Source: Acanthaster planci
Taxonomy: Eukaryota; Echinodermata; Asteroidea; Valvatida; Acanthasteridae
Length of the DNA: 64,000 bases
Direction: 5' to 3'
Assembly: GCF_001949145.1 (NCBI RefSeq)
Contig: NW_019091357.1
Location: 3,620,228-3,684,227 of the forward strand
Position 1 is the first letter of the stretch; the number at the start of each line of letters is the position of its first letter. The notes beneath the pieces were generated by a model that saw only the letters and a list, made by a program, of their open reading frames with translations, was not told the origin of the DNA and did no database searches. The position numbers and the translations under genes were made by a program. This document shows, piece after piece, positions 36,605 to 49,469 of this stretch.

Positions 36605-38340
36605 GGTGAAGTTTCAAAGAAGCGAACGAAGTCACGATAAAAAACTAATCTGGAAAAGGAGGGAAAAGACAACATATTATGAACAAACGTCAGATCGACC
36701 CGAGTACGTAACGTACTACCTCGTACCATTCTATTTCGGGGAATTTTCCAGGCTTACATTTGCCAGGCTTTGCTTACTAAGCAGAAAAGTTTCTGAGCGG
36801 AGAAAATTGGTGTCATGCTTCACAATAGTCGATAGGAAACTTGGCACGCGATTTCTAGCAGAGGGAAGCTGCATTGGATTATCTCGTTTTTCCCAAACGG
36901 GCGTAGAACTGATCAGGAGGGAAAATTGCTCAAATTGAGGCATGTAACGATGAGGATTGGGGGCACTAGTGCCGATGTCATGGCAGAAATTGTGTTAAAG
37001 TCGAAGTGGTGCTTTTGAAACAGGGAACACGGCCAATAAACTGGAGGTGCCTTTGTTCAATAAATATCCAGAGGTGATTTTGATTTGAATATGCATCTTT
37101 CCTCAGGTCACTCAAAAATTCTACTTTTAGTTTTCCTTGTTACAATACAACGAAGACGATTACATATTACGAACATAACATTTCCACCACAAACAGCCTT
37201 GGAAATCGACTTCAAAGACAGACATCAATGTCTAGAACATCAACAGTAACAAACTCGACAAACAGTACACACCACCAGTAAGTCTATTTTTGTGCTTTGT
37301 AATATATATGTATTTCCTCTCTAATCATGATTGTGCATTGGGGGAGGGGAGTGCCACCTCGGCACTGACTGTCTTTGGTTTTTCTTATGTCTGTTGTTCA
37401 CAAATAAAGATTTAAAAAATCAAAACGAAAAGAAAACTATACTACGCTTGGTCACAACACACAGTATAGAGTGCCTCATTTATTTGATAGACGAACTGTG
37501 TTTAATAGATGATTAACAAGCGCAGTTGTCAAAACAAAGGCCAACACTGCGAAAGTATTATTAAGTTCCACACTACGAAATGCAATAACATGGCCAGTGT
37601 TTCTTTTGTGCACGCCTCCGCGGGATGTCTGCTCTGCCTAACGACAAGCGCGACACAGCCATCTAAAGTAATTTCCTACCGTATGTTTCGTGCCAGTTCC
37701 GCGAAACACAAAAGCACGACCCACAAAATCAATATCGCAAGGTGCACAGGGAGTCCACGAGGCGCCACCAATGTGGCGGTGAAATGCCGCAGAATGGTTG
37801 CAGCTGCGGGCTTCCGTGACAGTGGTGTTTGTTTTCCACAACACACGTTCCCCCTGTCTTCGTTGGACATTTTCCCAACATCTTTCGTCTTAAGGTATAG
37901 GTTAATTAGCGCCTGAGAATTTTCCAAGGGAGTGACACTGAAAATTAATTGTACAGTGATGGATTTAAGGAAGTAAAAATGAACCGTTGAACATTATGAG
38001 AAATCCCTATTTTAGTGTGTCAGTTTACATTGGCGCAGCTTAAAACTCGAAGATTGAACCAAATTAATGATTATATATAAGAATATAAAGTTCTCCACAT
38101 TGGGTTTAATTTGACTTCAGAAGACCAAGGGTTCTGAAGGGTTTTCATAATCATTTTCTTATGAGTCCTGCTTTATGAGCACCTGCACAGTCGTCTCAGT
38201 CTGGTTGATCGATATGATGTTCATTTGTATACCCTTTTTTATTTAATTTATCAGTTTAACTTGCAGCTGGATGTATATTTTATAAATATTATTTTCTTCA
38301 ATTTTACGCTCTTTTTAATGAACAAAACAAAAAACCTTTA

Positions 38341-38640
38341 GCGAGTTAAATTTGAATAAAATCTGGTACACTGAGTTCTTTAATTTACGTGAACATAACA
38401 ATTTGAATTCTCCATACTAAAGACACTGTTGACAATTTTTCGGCTATCTCCGGAAACCAGCCGGAGGGATTCCCCCAGTCTTGGTGTTTGTGGACATTGG
38501 GTGATACCGAGCCCTTGATTCGTAGAGTAGTCAGAATCACCGGGTTTGGTATCCAGACTAAAATTAATGTAAAAGTGCACCAGTCACATCTTTTACACCT
38601 TTAACAATCTATGCTTTCTTGGACAGCTGAGGGCGCTTTT
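38341..38640. repeat. Dispersed repeat related to 48753-49560
   Basis: GCGAGTTAAATTTGAATAAA through GAATTCTCCATACTAAAG matches the left part of the 48.7 kb element. CCTTTAACAATCTATGCTTT and GGACAGCTGAGGGCGCTTT match the block at 49518-49556. The middle differs, so the two copies have different internal insertions or deletions. Confidence 0.65.
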
Positions 38641-40267
38641 GTTGTAATTCATCTGGGGAAGACATGGTTTGGTGCATAGTTTTTTTCTGTTACAATATAG
38701 TGAGACCAGATGTTACTAACAGGGAACCTTTCCGAGGATTTGATTGTTTTCTAACTTTTTCTGACTCCTCAGAGAAGAAAACCATTTGGCCGACAAAATC
38801 TTTAATTATTAGAGAGTTTTTTTTTGTGCACAATCCAATGTAATATAACATTGAGGTTTTCTTCCCGGGATGACATCATAATTTTCACATAAATACGGAC
38901 TATGGGGCAGCAAAAAATCTTGTGAAATCGTGACAAAATTGAAACTGAGGTTAACTCAGACACATTTTGAGGTTTGTTTAAAAAGCACTTTAAGTTCAAC
39001 TGTTCAGCTTAATTATCAGTTTGAATAAGCCCACCTTGCATGCTTTCCTCAACATTTCGACGACATACCGAATGCTTATGCGCAGAGAATCAATGAGGAG
39101 TGGTTTACGCAAAATTATATTGATTTGTTATTAACTTTGACACGTGAGCCAAATAATTTGTTATTTTGTATATGAATGAAAGTCAATACTAGTTTGGCGG
39201 CCACTGCTCGTCTAAATAAGATTGTGAGGTGAAAAACGAAAGACCTATCGACGGACTGTTGATGAACAAAGGCAAATTACACATTTATTGAATCATTAAA
39301 CTTCAGATCGACTTATCGTTTGGTAGCCATTGATTCATGATTACCCTCTTGAAAGACGACAATGATATGATGGGGGTTTGTTCAGCTGATGCTTTCCCTT
39401 CTTTCGAAAGAGAGTTTTTTTTTCGAAACAGGAGACACACTCCTCTTAAATTATCCACCTCAATATCAAAGTGGGAGTAAATTTGAATGTGAAAGGGCAC
39501 TTTGAACGGGGGTGTTAAAGCTGTCGGTCAGCTACTGCGGTAAAACCAAAATGTAAATGAGGCAGCGCGCGAGAGCTGAGGCCTTAACAAGATTGAAACA
39601 CCTGCCTCAGACCAACTTCTCCTCTAACTTGACTTTTATCATAAACCAGGAAATCTGGTACTTCACCATCGGCGGGGCCTGAGGTCTACGCGTGGGAGCT
39701 TTTATGTTCCCCCTCCCATACAGCGCAGGCACTGCCGTGATTTCCCACGTAAAGGAGTTGACATTCAAACCATTATATACAGTACACGATATGCACTCGA
39801 AATTGGCAGGCAGGAAGGGATAGTCAGGGGTTTCAATTTACTTTCTCTCCAATGCGGAAAAATTTCTTCGCTGTCGAAAATGTCATCGCGGCTCCTTGGA
39901 TAAACGTGGCGTGGGCCGCCGAGACTCGCGCGTCTGCTAAAGGCTCCGGGATCAGATGGCACTCCGGACAACTGCGGGCGAAAGTATTCATTTTGGGGCA
40001 AATGTGTAATGGCCCTTATTGGGATCTAGTGAGTTTTTTTCTCTGTATTTGGAAGCAGTCTCTCATTCTCTCTCCAGCGCAAATTTAAAGGCCAAAAGTG
40101 AAGGCTTTAAATTGCGATGAAAATCCGTAAATTGTGACAGGGAGATTGTTATTAGTACTGGGTTTGTCTTCGATATGAAACTATTCCTGACATTTGACAA
40201 CATATTCCAAAATTAGTCGAAATTTTCTGGCTTGAGGGTAAAATTTGTTTTCCTAAAATTGATGGAT

Positions 40268-40650
40268 TTTATGACGACTGACTGACAGCACTGTCTTGAC
40301 TTAGCAACTTACCGACGGACCGACAGACTGACTAATAACTGACTGATCGACTGACTGCACTGTCCTGGCTGACCAACTTATTACTGACACACCGGACTGA
40401 CTGATAAATAATTGACTGACTGATGACCGACTGACCCATGCACCGACAGTCTGATCGACAAATCATCTGATTGATGAAAGACTGACCAACTGCCCGACCA
40501 ACCGACAAGGTGATGGACTGATCCAACAAGTGAGGGAGTGATCAACCAGCTAACTAACCGGCCCACTGACCGATGAACTGACCGACCAACCACCGACCTA
40601 GTGACAGAATGGATGGCTAAAACATCGACTGGCTGGCTAACTGAAAATAT
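40268..40650. repeat. Degenerate GACT/GACC tetranucleotide tract
   Basis: Nearly 400 bases built of ACTGACTG, GACCGACT and ATCGACTG units with interspersed changes. An old, decayed microsatellite. Serine- and valine-rich minus-strand frames here (SVGRSV, SISQS) are artefacts of the repeat. Confidence 0.85.
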
Positions 40651-43600
40651 GACTATCTTATGAACGGTCGAACGGCGAGAGCGAAGAGAGTCCCGTGTAT
40701 AACGTACAAAACACGAAGCCTTGCTTACTCAACCGTACGTTGCCTACATCACAGAGCAAGTCTGGTTACACGTTATGCAATGCAGAAAACAGGACACCGA
40801 AATCACAATGCACGGCTGTCGACATACCACAATGCAATCTCAAGATAAATAACTATAGCAGATGCATTAAATTCAGTTTCGTAACTTAAGGGAAAAAAGC
40901 GTTTGCCCTGCATTGCGTTTCACTTTTATTTATTTAATTTTTCAAATCAGCCTTTAGCCAGCAACAGTAAGTTTAACAAAGTATGCAACTGAATAGGCTA
41001 GAGGCGAACAAAACAGAAAGCAAACGAAGCGTCAATTGCAGCGCAAGAAATCTTAATGCTCTGGGGAAAAAATGAAACTTAAGGAAAAAACGGGAAAGTG
41101 GAATAAAGAACCATAAAGAAGCCAATAAAAACCAATGTACAGATGACCGAGATCTGAAATCATATCTCCAAACCCTATTGCTATTGCCCTTGTTCATTGT
41201 GTTCGCTTGGAAGTATTACATTGTTTGATTGGTTATATGAAACGTATAAAGGGCAGACAAATACAAACGAGAAATTAAAGTGAGGGGGTCGTATCGATAT
41301 GAATTCGACATTACTCGGTACCTATCGAAACAGAAGGACCAGAAAGATCGACTTTGTGTCAACTCACCTTTAGGCTTTAGGGGCGCGCATGTACTCACTG
41401 CGAGTGTCGTACACCACAACAAACAACAATCGAGGTTCCCCTTCGCTAAGTGCGACGTCAACACGACTGATCGGTACACCTCTGATCCTTACCAATATAT
41501 ATACACGTTTGTCGTCTGGATTATGAATAAGGAGAATAACCTCCACGCCTGGTATGTCCCGTATCCGTTGTGTGATGACGTCTCCTATTCTTTATTTTCA
41601 AGGTCTGTCTGCCGCACTCGGCATCGGGGTTAAGTACATGTATACACTGCGTGTGGCACGTGCGCCCACCGATGCGCGGCTAGACGCTCAAGACACAGGT
41701 GTTTTTTCGCGAAGATGATGGGACGATGGGGGCGAAAGCGCTGTAATGGTGATGACGATGACGGAAAGGCCTGCATGGGTGGCGAGGGAGAAAAGCCGAA
41801 CGGGAAATCGTCAAAAACACACCCACTGTTCGTTTTGGGTTTCTCTTTGAATGGGTTTTGTTTTCCTTGTGGAATTTTGGTTCACCTTTCAATATGTTAC
41901 CCCAATAACGTTTAGGTTATTCTCATTTCTACAACATATTGTATATTAATACAACCATTAAAGCGATGACAAGTGCTAAATGTCGACACCGGTATTCGTG
42001 GAAACTTACGCGGGCATAGTAAGTCTCGGCGGGAGGGGGAGAATACAACCAAGAATACAGCCCTTAACTCAGCTTTTCGTTCAACTGGTAAAGCTGATCT
42101 TACTTCGGAACAACCGTGACTTCGACTACAGTTTAGGTTAACAGTGAAACGCCCAGGAAAAAGTGATTTTCCAATGTGGGGTTGCATTAATTTCATCTCT
42201 CTTAAAATGTTCTGCGCACGATGAAGATTATCTCTATGTGAAGCTGCATCCGAAGTTACGGCTGGGGCTGAAATTCACACCACTGCGCCTATGGAAGCCA
42301 CTGCAGCCGCTTGTCACGGACGCGAGTGGCGTTCCTGGCCGCAGACGCCTGATTCGGAAACGGACTAAATGTGTAACGTCAAGTGAGAAGAACGCCGTCA
42401 CGGTCCACAAACCGCACAGCAGTTGCACATGATTGGAAAAATATAATTACCCTTACAACATCTCATAGAAGTTATGTTTAGGTAATAATTCCTGGGACAG
42501 CAACGTCCGTCCCCCAGGAGCGGGAGCCGGACACAAACATCGACTCAACATGTTATGAAACCTTTCAAGGCCCACGCGTGCACGTTATAGGCAGTTCTTG
42601 TAAATGCCACATGTCCCATTTAACCAAATTTTCAATTCTTGATGTGCGACATTAAAGGGCATTTTGGTGTCCTTTTGATTTTGTTTTATACAGATGCGAG
42701 CAAAAGCTGGAGGTGTCATGCTAGGCAAACATCAGTGCTGCAGCAATATCTGTACAAAAATCCCCCCAAAGTGGATATTTTTCTGTTAAAGTTAGTTTAA
42801 ATTTACTTTGGGGATACTTGTTGCTTCCGTTTTTATGACAGTACAATCCAGTACGGAAAGTTTCCTCACAAGTGATTTCAACAGGAGAATTTTGCTCACT
42901 ACTTGAACAAAAACCACCGAAATAATATCGTCTTCCAGTGATGATATCACGGCTACCTCGCCTTCATTAGTCAGAAATAGATTTTAAAAGTTAAATCTTA
43001 CATTTGTGGAAGGTTGTATATAAAGCATGTTCCCGGTAAAATTCACACTATCAACACTTCAATAGAACCTACACAACTTTTAACTCCCACACCTCCACCG
43101 CCCTTTAATATGGGATGCTGGGAGGGGCCAATTTCGTGCGCCCTGTATTGTGACAAGGCGAAAGCGCCAAAACTTGAAATGACTCCCTTACTTATTCCGA
43201 ACGTTCACGGAGTGAAATGCACGCGAGGGGCGCATGCGTTTGTGGTAATACGGAAGTTGGTCATCGGGTCCTCCCCCTCCAAGAGTACTAGCCCCGCCCT
43301 TCGACAGTGTGTCTTAACTGACGACGAAGAGAAATTGGGCCAGTAAGCTTGATAAATTCTTACAACTGTATACCGGACAAAACATTTTTGCAAGTTTACC
43401 TATCAGGAGGAAATTCCTTGAAAGAAAATTAAACCGCTATAACTACTGTATACACGGCGACCTAAACATTCTCCGAATTTCTTTCATGACATTCTGGGGG
43501 AAAAATTCCCGACGATGACGCGTTCACGTTAACATGTTACGATTTTTTTCAACTCTTTTCCATTCTGAGTAGTGGTGCGAAGGAAACTCAACATTGTAAT

Positions 43601-44639
43601 GTCCCCTACCGGCCTCCAAATATTTAGGTAATTCCGATACTAGTCATTCCTGGCTTCTTAAAGTAAAGAACCTCTTCAGAAAAGTAAACGAATTTAGTGT
43701 CATTTTGTGTAAGCGGAAGCAGGGATTATTTTAAGCGGCTGACGCCACAGAACACGGCACTACTTAAGAGACGGATCTTTTTGTTCCTTCAGTCCTGTCT
43801 CTCCCCAAACCCCACCCCGAGCCCGTCCGCCCTTTTGGGATACATCATTCCCTGTTGCATGTGTAGCATTCTACGAACGAGAACAACCCATGGGCCTCAT
43901 CTAAAATGTCCTTAAAAAAACGTCGCGGGAACATGATAAACAGGACAATTAACTGCCAATTCTCGTTTACGCGCGATTAAGAGCACACGCCTCCAAAATT
44001 AAGAGAGCATTGCGACCTTTACCCCGAAAGGCTCCCACCTCTTTTTGGAAGGGCTGGTTTCTGTGATTAAAAAAAAAGCTGAAAGAATATGGTAAAAACA
44101 AATCATGGATTGAAAAAAGGAGACTCTCCCAAATTTCTACATATTTTTTAATCCCAATGGACAAAATTGGTACATTTACTTTTAGCTTGGTGTCGTATGT
44201 TGATTTTCTTTCTAATTTCGTGTTTACCTTGTTTCTTATTCCCACTGGTTTGACTCTTGACTTTGTCTTTTCACGGGCACCAATGCAACACTTTTAGTCT
44301 CTCTCTTCATTATTAATGTGGCACACACTGTTTTAGCAGAATGCCTTTAAAAACACCTCACAGTCCCCGGCCTGAAATAGATTATGTGGCTATATTAATA
44401 AAAATCTGACTTCCTAATTGGCAAGCTCAGACAAACTAATTGTGACTTCCTCAGTGCGTGAGCAGTGTTATTTACACAAGGAGTTGGGTGGATTGCCAAA
44501 AACATAAAAAAAAACCACGTTTTAAATTATACATATCAATATTCTTTAGAAACGGAAAACGTAAATGTACTTACACGGCGCTGAAGTTCTCCGTCTTCGG
44601 AAGGTGTTGTTTTCTCTTCCAGCTCAAACTCGACCGTTA

Positions 44640-45050
44640 CGGACGATTCGTCACACGCTATGCGTCGCTTGGTAATGGTGAAATAATGCCCGGTGCTATT
44701 TGTAATTACAAGTCACGCGACTGTGCGCAGCGGATGGGCGACTCTGGAGTCTTCGCTCCTCCACGTCAGCGGCACCTCAGGGAGGGAGGGCTCGGATTGG
44801 CTGGAGCTGGTCCCTCGCTTCATGCGCATGACGGTCGAGGTCACGGCGCAATGACCTTGGGGGCGGGTTCATCAAGACCTTGGAAGGATCAATTTCCCAG
44901 GGCCAAATTCATCGATACAGGGCCGCGTGTCAGCCGGGTGGTATCGCAAGCGCAAGGCGGGAAGTTCCAATATCCGGACCGGCAGAACAGTGCGCCAACA
45001 TCTGCGTTGCCATGGGGATAACCTGATTACCGCCCTGACAATTACAATTT
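44640..45050. promoter_or_regulatory. CpG-rich island with nuclear-receptor-type half sites
   Basis: A strongly GC-rich 400-base block. AGGTCA, 8 bases, TGACCT forms an inverted nuclear-receptor repeat near 44838-44857, and the right half extends to CCAAGGTCA on the minus strand (ERR/SF1-like). A 187-codon plus-strand frame runs through it but shows no recognisable domain. It is more likely regulatory or a promoter than coding. Confidence 0.3.
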
Positions 45051-45742
45051 TTTTTCGCTTGGTGCCACTGGAGGAAATTATGTAATAGCCGATTTGCTCG
45101 CCAGATATTTATAACTGACTCTGGTGCTTGTTGCAAAATCGATCACATTACATTTTGCAAACACAGGATGATGGGATTCCCTCTTTTTACTTGATGGAAA
45201 TATTGAAGGATTTGCACGCATCATGATAGCAACCTTGAACATTCAAGCGGTATCCAGGAAGATAAAAATGAAGACGTTTTCAGGAACTAAAGCTATACTC
45301 ATACAAATTAATTGTTATTCTTCAGTCACTGAGGCACTTGTCTAATTTCTGTGCTTGAGTGAAAACGAAAAACTGACAAACCAAACAGAGAAAAGACATC
45401 CCAAATGGCAGGAATAACGCGCAAAGAACTCAATCTTCGACTAAGCTCGATGATCTCATCTCCAGATGGGATACAGGCAAAAGTGATGGAGGGGATCGTA
45501 GTTGAGTGACAGGTGTGAAAACGTTATCTAACTCTCCTCATAATTCATACATTCATTCGAACAACTGCCGGGGAAGAGCTAAATCTGGAGCCGTTGTTTT
45601 CACGCGCTCGCGATAGGGGGGTGGCTGTTCTGCGCGTCGCCCTACGTCAACCGACTGTCTGACTTGGTGTTAGCGGGCAAAATGCAGGCATAACAACACC
45701 CTTACACTATAGCGTACACACTCGAGTGGTTAGGAGTTCTTG

Positions 45743-45804
45743 TTAAGTGGAAAATCCAAGAACAGCAGCTGCTCTCTAGGTTGAAGTGGATTTTCTCCAC
45801 TTAA
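45743..45804. repeat. Inverted repeat hairpin
   Basis: TTAAGTGGAAAATCCA pairs with TGGATTTTCTCCACTTAA across a 28-base loop containing CAGCAGCTGCTC. It could be a small foldback element or form a stem; function unknown. Confidence 0.6.
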
Positions 45805-48359
45805 AAAGAAACAAAAAATAAACAGACACTGCATGGCTGATTGAAGAGTACACTAGGCCTGTGTGAACAAGTCTCTTATTTAGTCGTATCACTAACGTAC
45901 GTGTACAGTTTGTGTTAAACATTTTGAATTAAAAAGAATGAAATGATACGAAAAGAAGGTAATTCACATTGTAAGTTGAATCGGTGACGAAATGCACGCA
46001 CATTAATGACAACAAAGGTGATCGCGGTGACAATAATGCATGGTTGTATGATTATGGGAAACGGGTGAGCGAAAATGCTTGTTACTGAGAACCGAGGAGA
46101 CTGTCCTCACACAGTGTGCTGTCAAAATAAAGTTTCCTTAGCTGCATTCATGAAGTTGTTAAGAAGACAAACAAAATTCACTTCATGAAAAACAGTGCTG
46201 CTTATGACAGCAACGACATTTTGGGGCGACAGAAGAAAAGCACGGATCTGATTTTGGCTCTGTATATAAGACAATACACGAAATTTTCTCAAAACACATT
46301 GAGAAAATACCTATCGACGTTATAACGCACGGAAATCTTCTAAAGTTCAAGCACGAAATCCCGGATCCTGCTACACTGATGTGTACATGACATTGCGTAG
46401 GATAACTGGGCGGTCGTCAGCAATTTGTGGTCGCCAACCTCTATCCTCAAATAAGTTCCGGCTTCGCCAACCGAAACTTAATTAAGCAGCATCCGATTAG
46501 TGTTTGGAGCGACGTTTTATTAGAGGTTTTTCGGCGGAAGAGTTGTTGTTATACCGAGCCGATGTAAACTGGCTCGCGCGCAGTCGAAAAACTAACCCGC
46601 AGGCGAACACCTGCGAAATAAACTAGGATTCTAAGAAACCGATGGGTCGAGGTTTGGGATCGCAGCCAAAGATCAAACACTGAAAAGGATGCCGGGATGT
46701 ACCCCTGACATGCAATTGCAAGCAGTGCTTGGTGTTGTGGGCGTTGACGTAACGAGGAGCCTATGACACCTTCTCAGCGCAATATTCTGTTGAAACACGC
46801 AAGCACTCGGAAACAAGTTCAATTTGGCTGATGGGCAGCTGGAAGAATCGTTACTACTTGCTAAAGTCACCAGCGATACTTTGAATTACCTGTAAAAGGT
46901 TTAAGACGAAATACAATGAACAGAAATACAACTAAGAGGCTTACAATGTCAAATAGGACGAGTTAGGCTACACAAAACTGAGTCAACAGCTTATTAAAGA
47001 ACTTAATTTCCGCGACTCCTCACAAAACGTCAAACAAAAGTCAAAGTTTATACCATTGGGATACTATACAGTCAGACACAGTCTTGTTTACCAAGTGTTC
47101 ATGGGAAAACACAAAATGTCACAGGCACAATGATAAACAACATAAAACAGACTGTAAAAAGAAACAACATCCCACACTTCAACGGAAACATCAAACACAA
47201 CAACCCCAAAACAACACCGACAGAATAACTGCACATTGTCAAGTTTCTCCTTGACAGCATACCCCACTTTAATTGGGAAAAAAATGACTTAAAGTTGAGG
47301 AAGACATCCGGACTTTGGTGATATGTAAAAATAAACACTTCTATTATCAGCTGGGGAAAGCAAAGGGTTTGATATTAGATTTGTTAAATCACTGACATGA
47401 ATCAGATTACCTTCAACGTTGTTATTCCGGAACCCATTTTGAGGGTAATAAAACTACCCAATGCCATGCTGGGACGGCTAAATAGCATAAACGTGATTTC
47501 TCTATACTTAATAAAATTCTTCTTCATTAACTCTGATTACTCGGAATCGCTGATATCTTCGAAACCTTGAAATCAAAGTAAATTGCAGGCAATTTATAAA
47601 CGATTTCAAAATGAACTTAGTTTTTGACGCAGAGCTGAAATTTGATTTTTTAAAGGGGATGCACATTTTGCGACTAAGTTTGTGTTGTAAATTTTAACAC
47701 AGATTTTGGGCTTCATCGGTGTAAACACTGTCAATTAAAGCCTTGAAAATCGATGTCGCATCTCTGAGGGGTCGGAAAAAGACACGTTTATTAGCAAATT
47801 GTAAACCAGCGATGGGTCATCAAATATCATGCATCTATTCAGCGCAAAATGGAATGTCGAATTGGGCATTTACAAAGTACAGAAAATACATGTACAGTGA
47901 GTAACTTATTACATGGTTTTGACTTTAAATTCCACAATGGGTGTGCGTCAGATAATTGCCTTTGATATGTGTGCCACAAGCTATATACGAAACCCTCCGT
48001 CACGGAACGACATTACTAATTTGTTTGGTACAACACAAGAACGAGGCCGTTCTGGGAACAACGTCTCGATGTAGCAGGGCACAGAGGAAACGTGAAAGAT
48101 TCATTACTCAGGCTTTATTGCCAAGCCGGGACTTTTTACGCCCTTTGTTGTTAGTCACCTCACACAAATATGTCCACATCCCCGCAGCATTACTTGACTA
48201 CATAATGGGAAATCCACGGGTAGTTATCCCACATTCTGATCACTTTTCCAGCTGGGATTTTCTCCCTTGCCAGCATGGGCAACCACCGACGACCTACTCC
48301 TTTTTCGTCATCCCACTGAATTGGCAAAGTGCTGAAGAGAGACTATACATGTAATGGTT

Positions 48360-48665
48360 GTCTCGCATGTCGACGCGCGCCGGTACTGGCTTGCGGACCG
48401 CACATAAATTCCGGGCCAGTATGCGGTCGCGCCGACGGTGTACATTTCGAAGGACTTATAGTGCCAATAGACGGCACTAATTTACCTTAATTAATATTTC
48501 CACGCGGGCAATAAAACGAAGGGTAACCGCCGGTTCCATCTGCGGTGTAGCGGTCACCGGGAATGTGCCCATCTCGTGACAAGGTCCGACGGTTATTGCA
48601 ACTGGGAGTCTTGACCTGCTCGTGACCTCTGTCGCAGGTTGCTCCCGCGCCGCTTGTTCAAGCTG
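48360..48665. promoter_or_regulatory. CpG-rich candidate regulatory block
   Basis: Runs of CpG (TCGACGCGCGCCGG, GCGGTCGCGCCGACGG) surround an AT core with TACCTTAATTAATATT and a CAATAAAAC posterior-Hox-like site. No frame with recognisable similarity. It ends just before the long-TIR element at 48749. Confidence 0.25.
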
Positions 48666-48748
48666 TATTTAGAGTAGCGACATCGGAACTGAAATGACTG
48701 TTCATTATGTGTGCAGTTCAGCATACAGCCGCTGTGTGCTAACAAGCG

Positions 48749-49469
48749 TTTTGCGAGTTAAATATGAATAAAATCTGTTACACCGAGTTCTTTAAATTCA
48801 CGTGAACGTAAAACAATTCGAATTCTCCGTACTAAAGCCACCGTTGCTATACCTCAGGCAGGCAATTAACCTTTTGCTTAGTAGCATAAGAGTACACATT
48901 ACCCCAAAACACTGTTTTCATCGGGTAAACCGTATAAGAGCGTCAACAATACGGGCGTTTCACAATAGTGCGCCTCCAAGAGTTTGAAACGCGTTGGCCA
49001 ATCACATTGCGCAAAAATCTGTCGACCCATGCGTGTTTGGAAAGGTCGACAGATTTTTGCACATTGTGATTGGCCAACGCATTACAAACTCTTGGGGCGC
49101 ACTATTGTGAATCGCTCGTATTGCGCCAAGAGTTGCGTATCCTTTGGAATCGCACCCAGGGCGATTTGGGACGACTGAACGCAACACATTACGTTATGTT
49201 GATGGGCCAATTTTCATGTCCGTTAAACGCATGAACGCATCGTGCACGCAACCCGCCCCAAAACATACATAGGCCTATGGAAACGCGCCTTGAGAAGAGC
49301 GCAAGGGAACCAGTCCATTCCAGAGATGGTGGTCGCTGTGCAAAACGTTTTCCCCTAATAACAACGTACATGTACAGCAACAGTGTAGCCTGGGGAATTC
49401 AAATTGTTCTGCTTACATGCAATCTGATAAGTCATTGTACCAGATTTTATCCACATTTAACTCGCAAAA
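48749..49469. mobile_element. Long-TIR element hosting a nested MITE
   Basis: Left end TTTTGCGAGTTAAATATGAA and right end TTCATATTTAACTCGC-like (CCACATTTAACTCGCAAAA) are inverted copies of about 34 bases. Weaker pairing continues to ACAATTCGAATTCTCC against GGGGAATTCAAATTGT. The left end and a block just beyond the right end recur at 38341-38640. No transposase seen. Confidence 0.6.
48948..49122. mobile_element. MITE copy 2 of a two-copy family
   Basis: 175 bases. Same ends (AATACG...CGTATT), same TTTCACAATAGTGCGCC arm and same GTCGACC/GGTCGAC centre as the copy at 12896. It is nested inside a larger long-TIR element (48749-49469), so it inserted later. Confidence 0.85.

Noticed and set aside
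36408-36938. 176-codon plus-strand frame
   Set aside because: Antisense shadow of the low-complexity TPMT exon 1 and its 5' flank.
37676-37927. Minus-strand frame ending in a hydrophobic stretch (LAILILWVVLLCFAEL) before a GTAGGA donor-like site
   Set aside because: It could be a signal-peptide exon, but no following exon was found and the frame has no family match.
40332-40593. Ser/Val/Gly-rich minus-strand frames
   Set aside because: Translations of the degenerate GACT tetranucleotide tract.
44458-45021. 187-codon plus-strand frame
   Set aside because: GC-rich region with few stop codons; residue order shows no family motif and no splice context. Kept only as a candidate regulatory island.
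47099-47338. Hydrophobic 79-codon minus-strand frame
   Set aside because: Hydrophobicity follows from AT-rich codons; no start context or homologous pattern.
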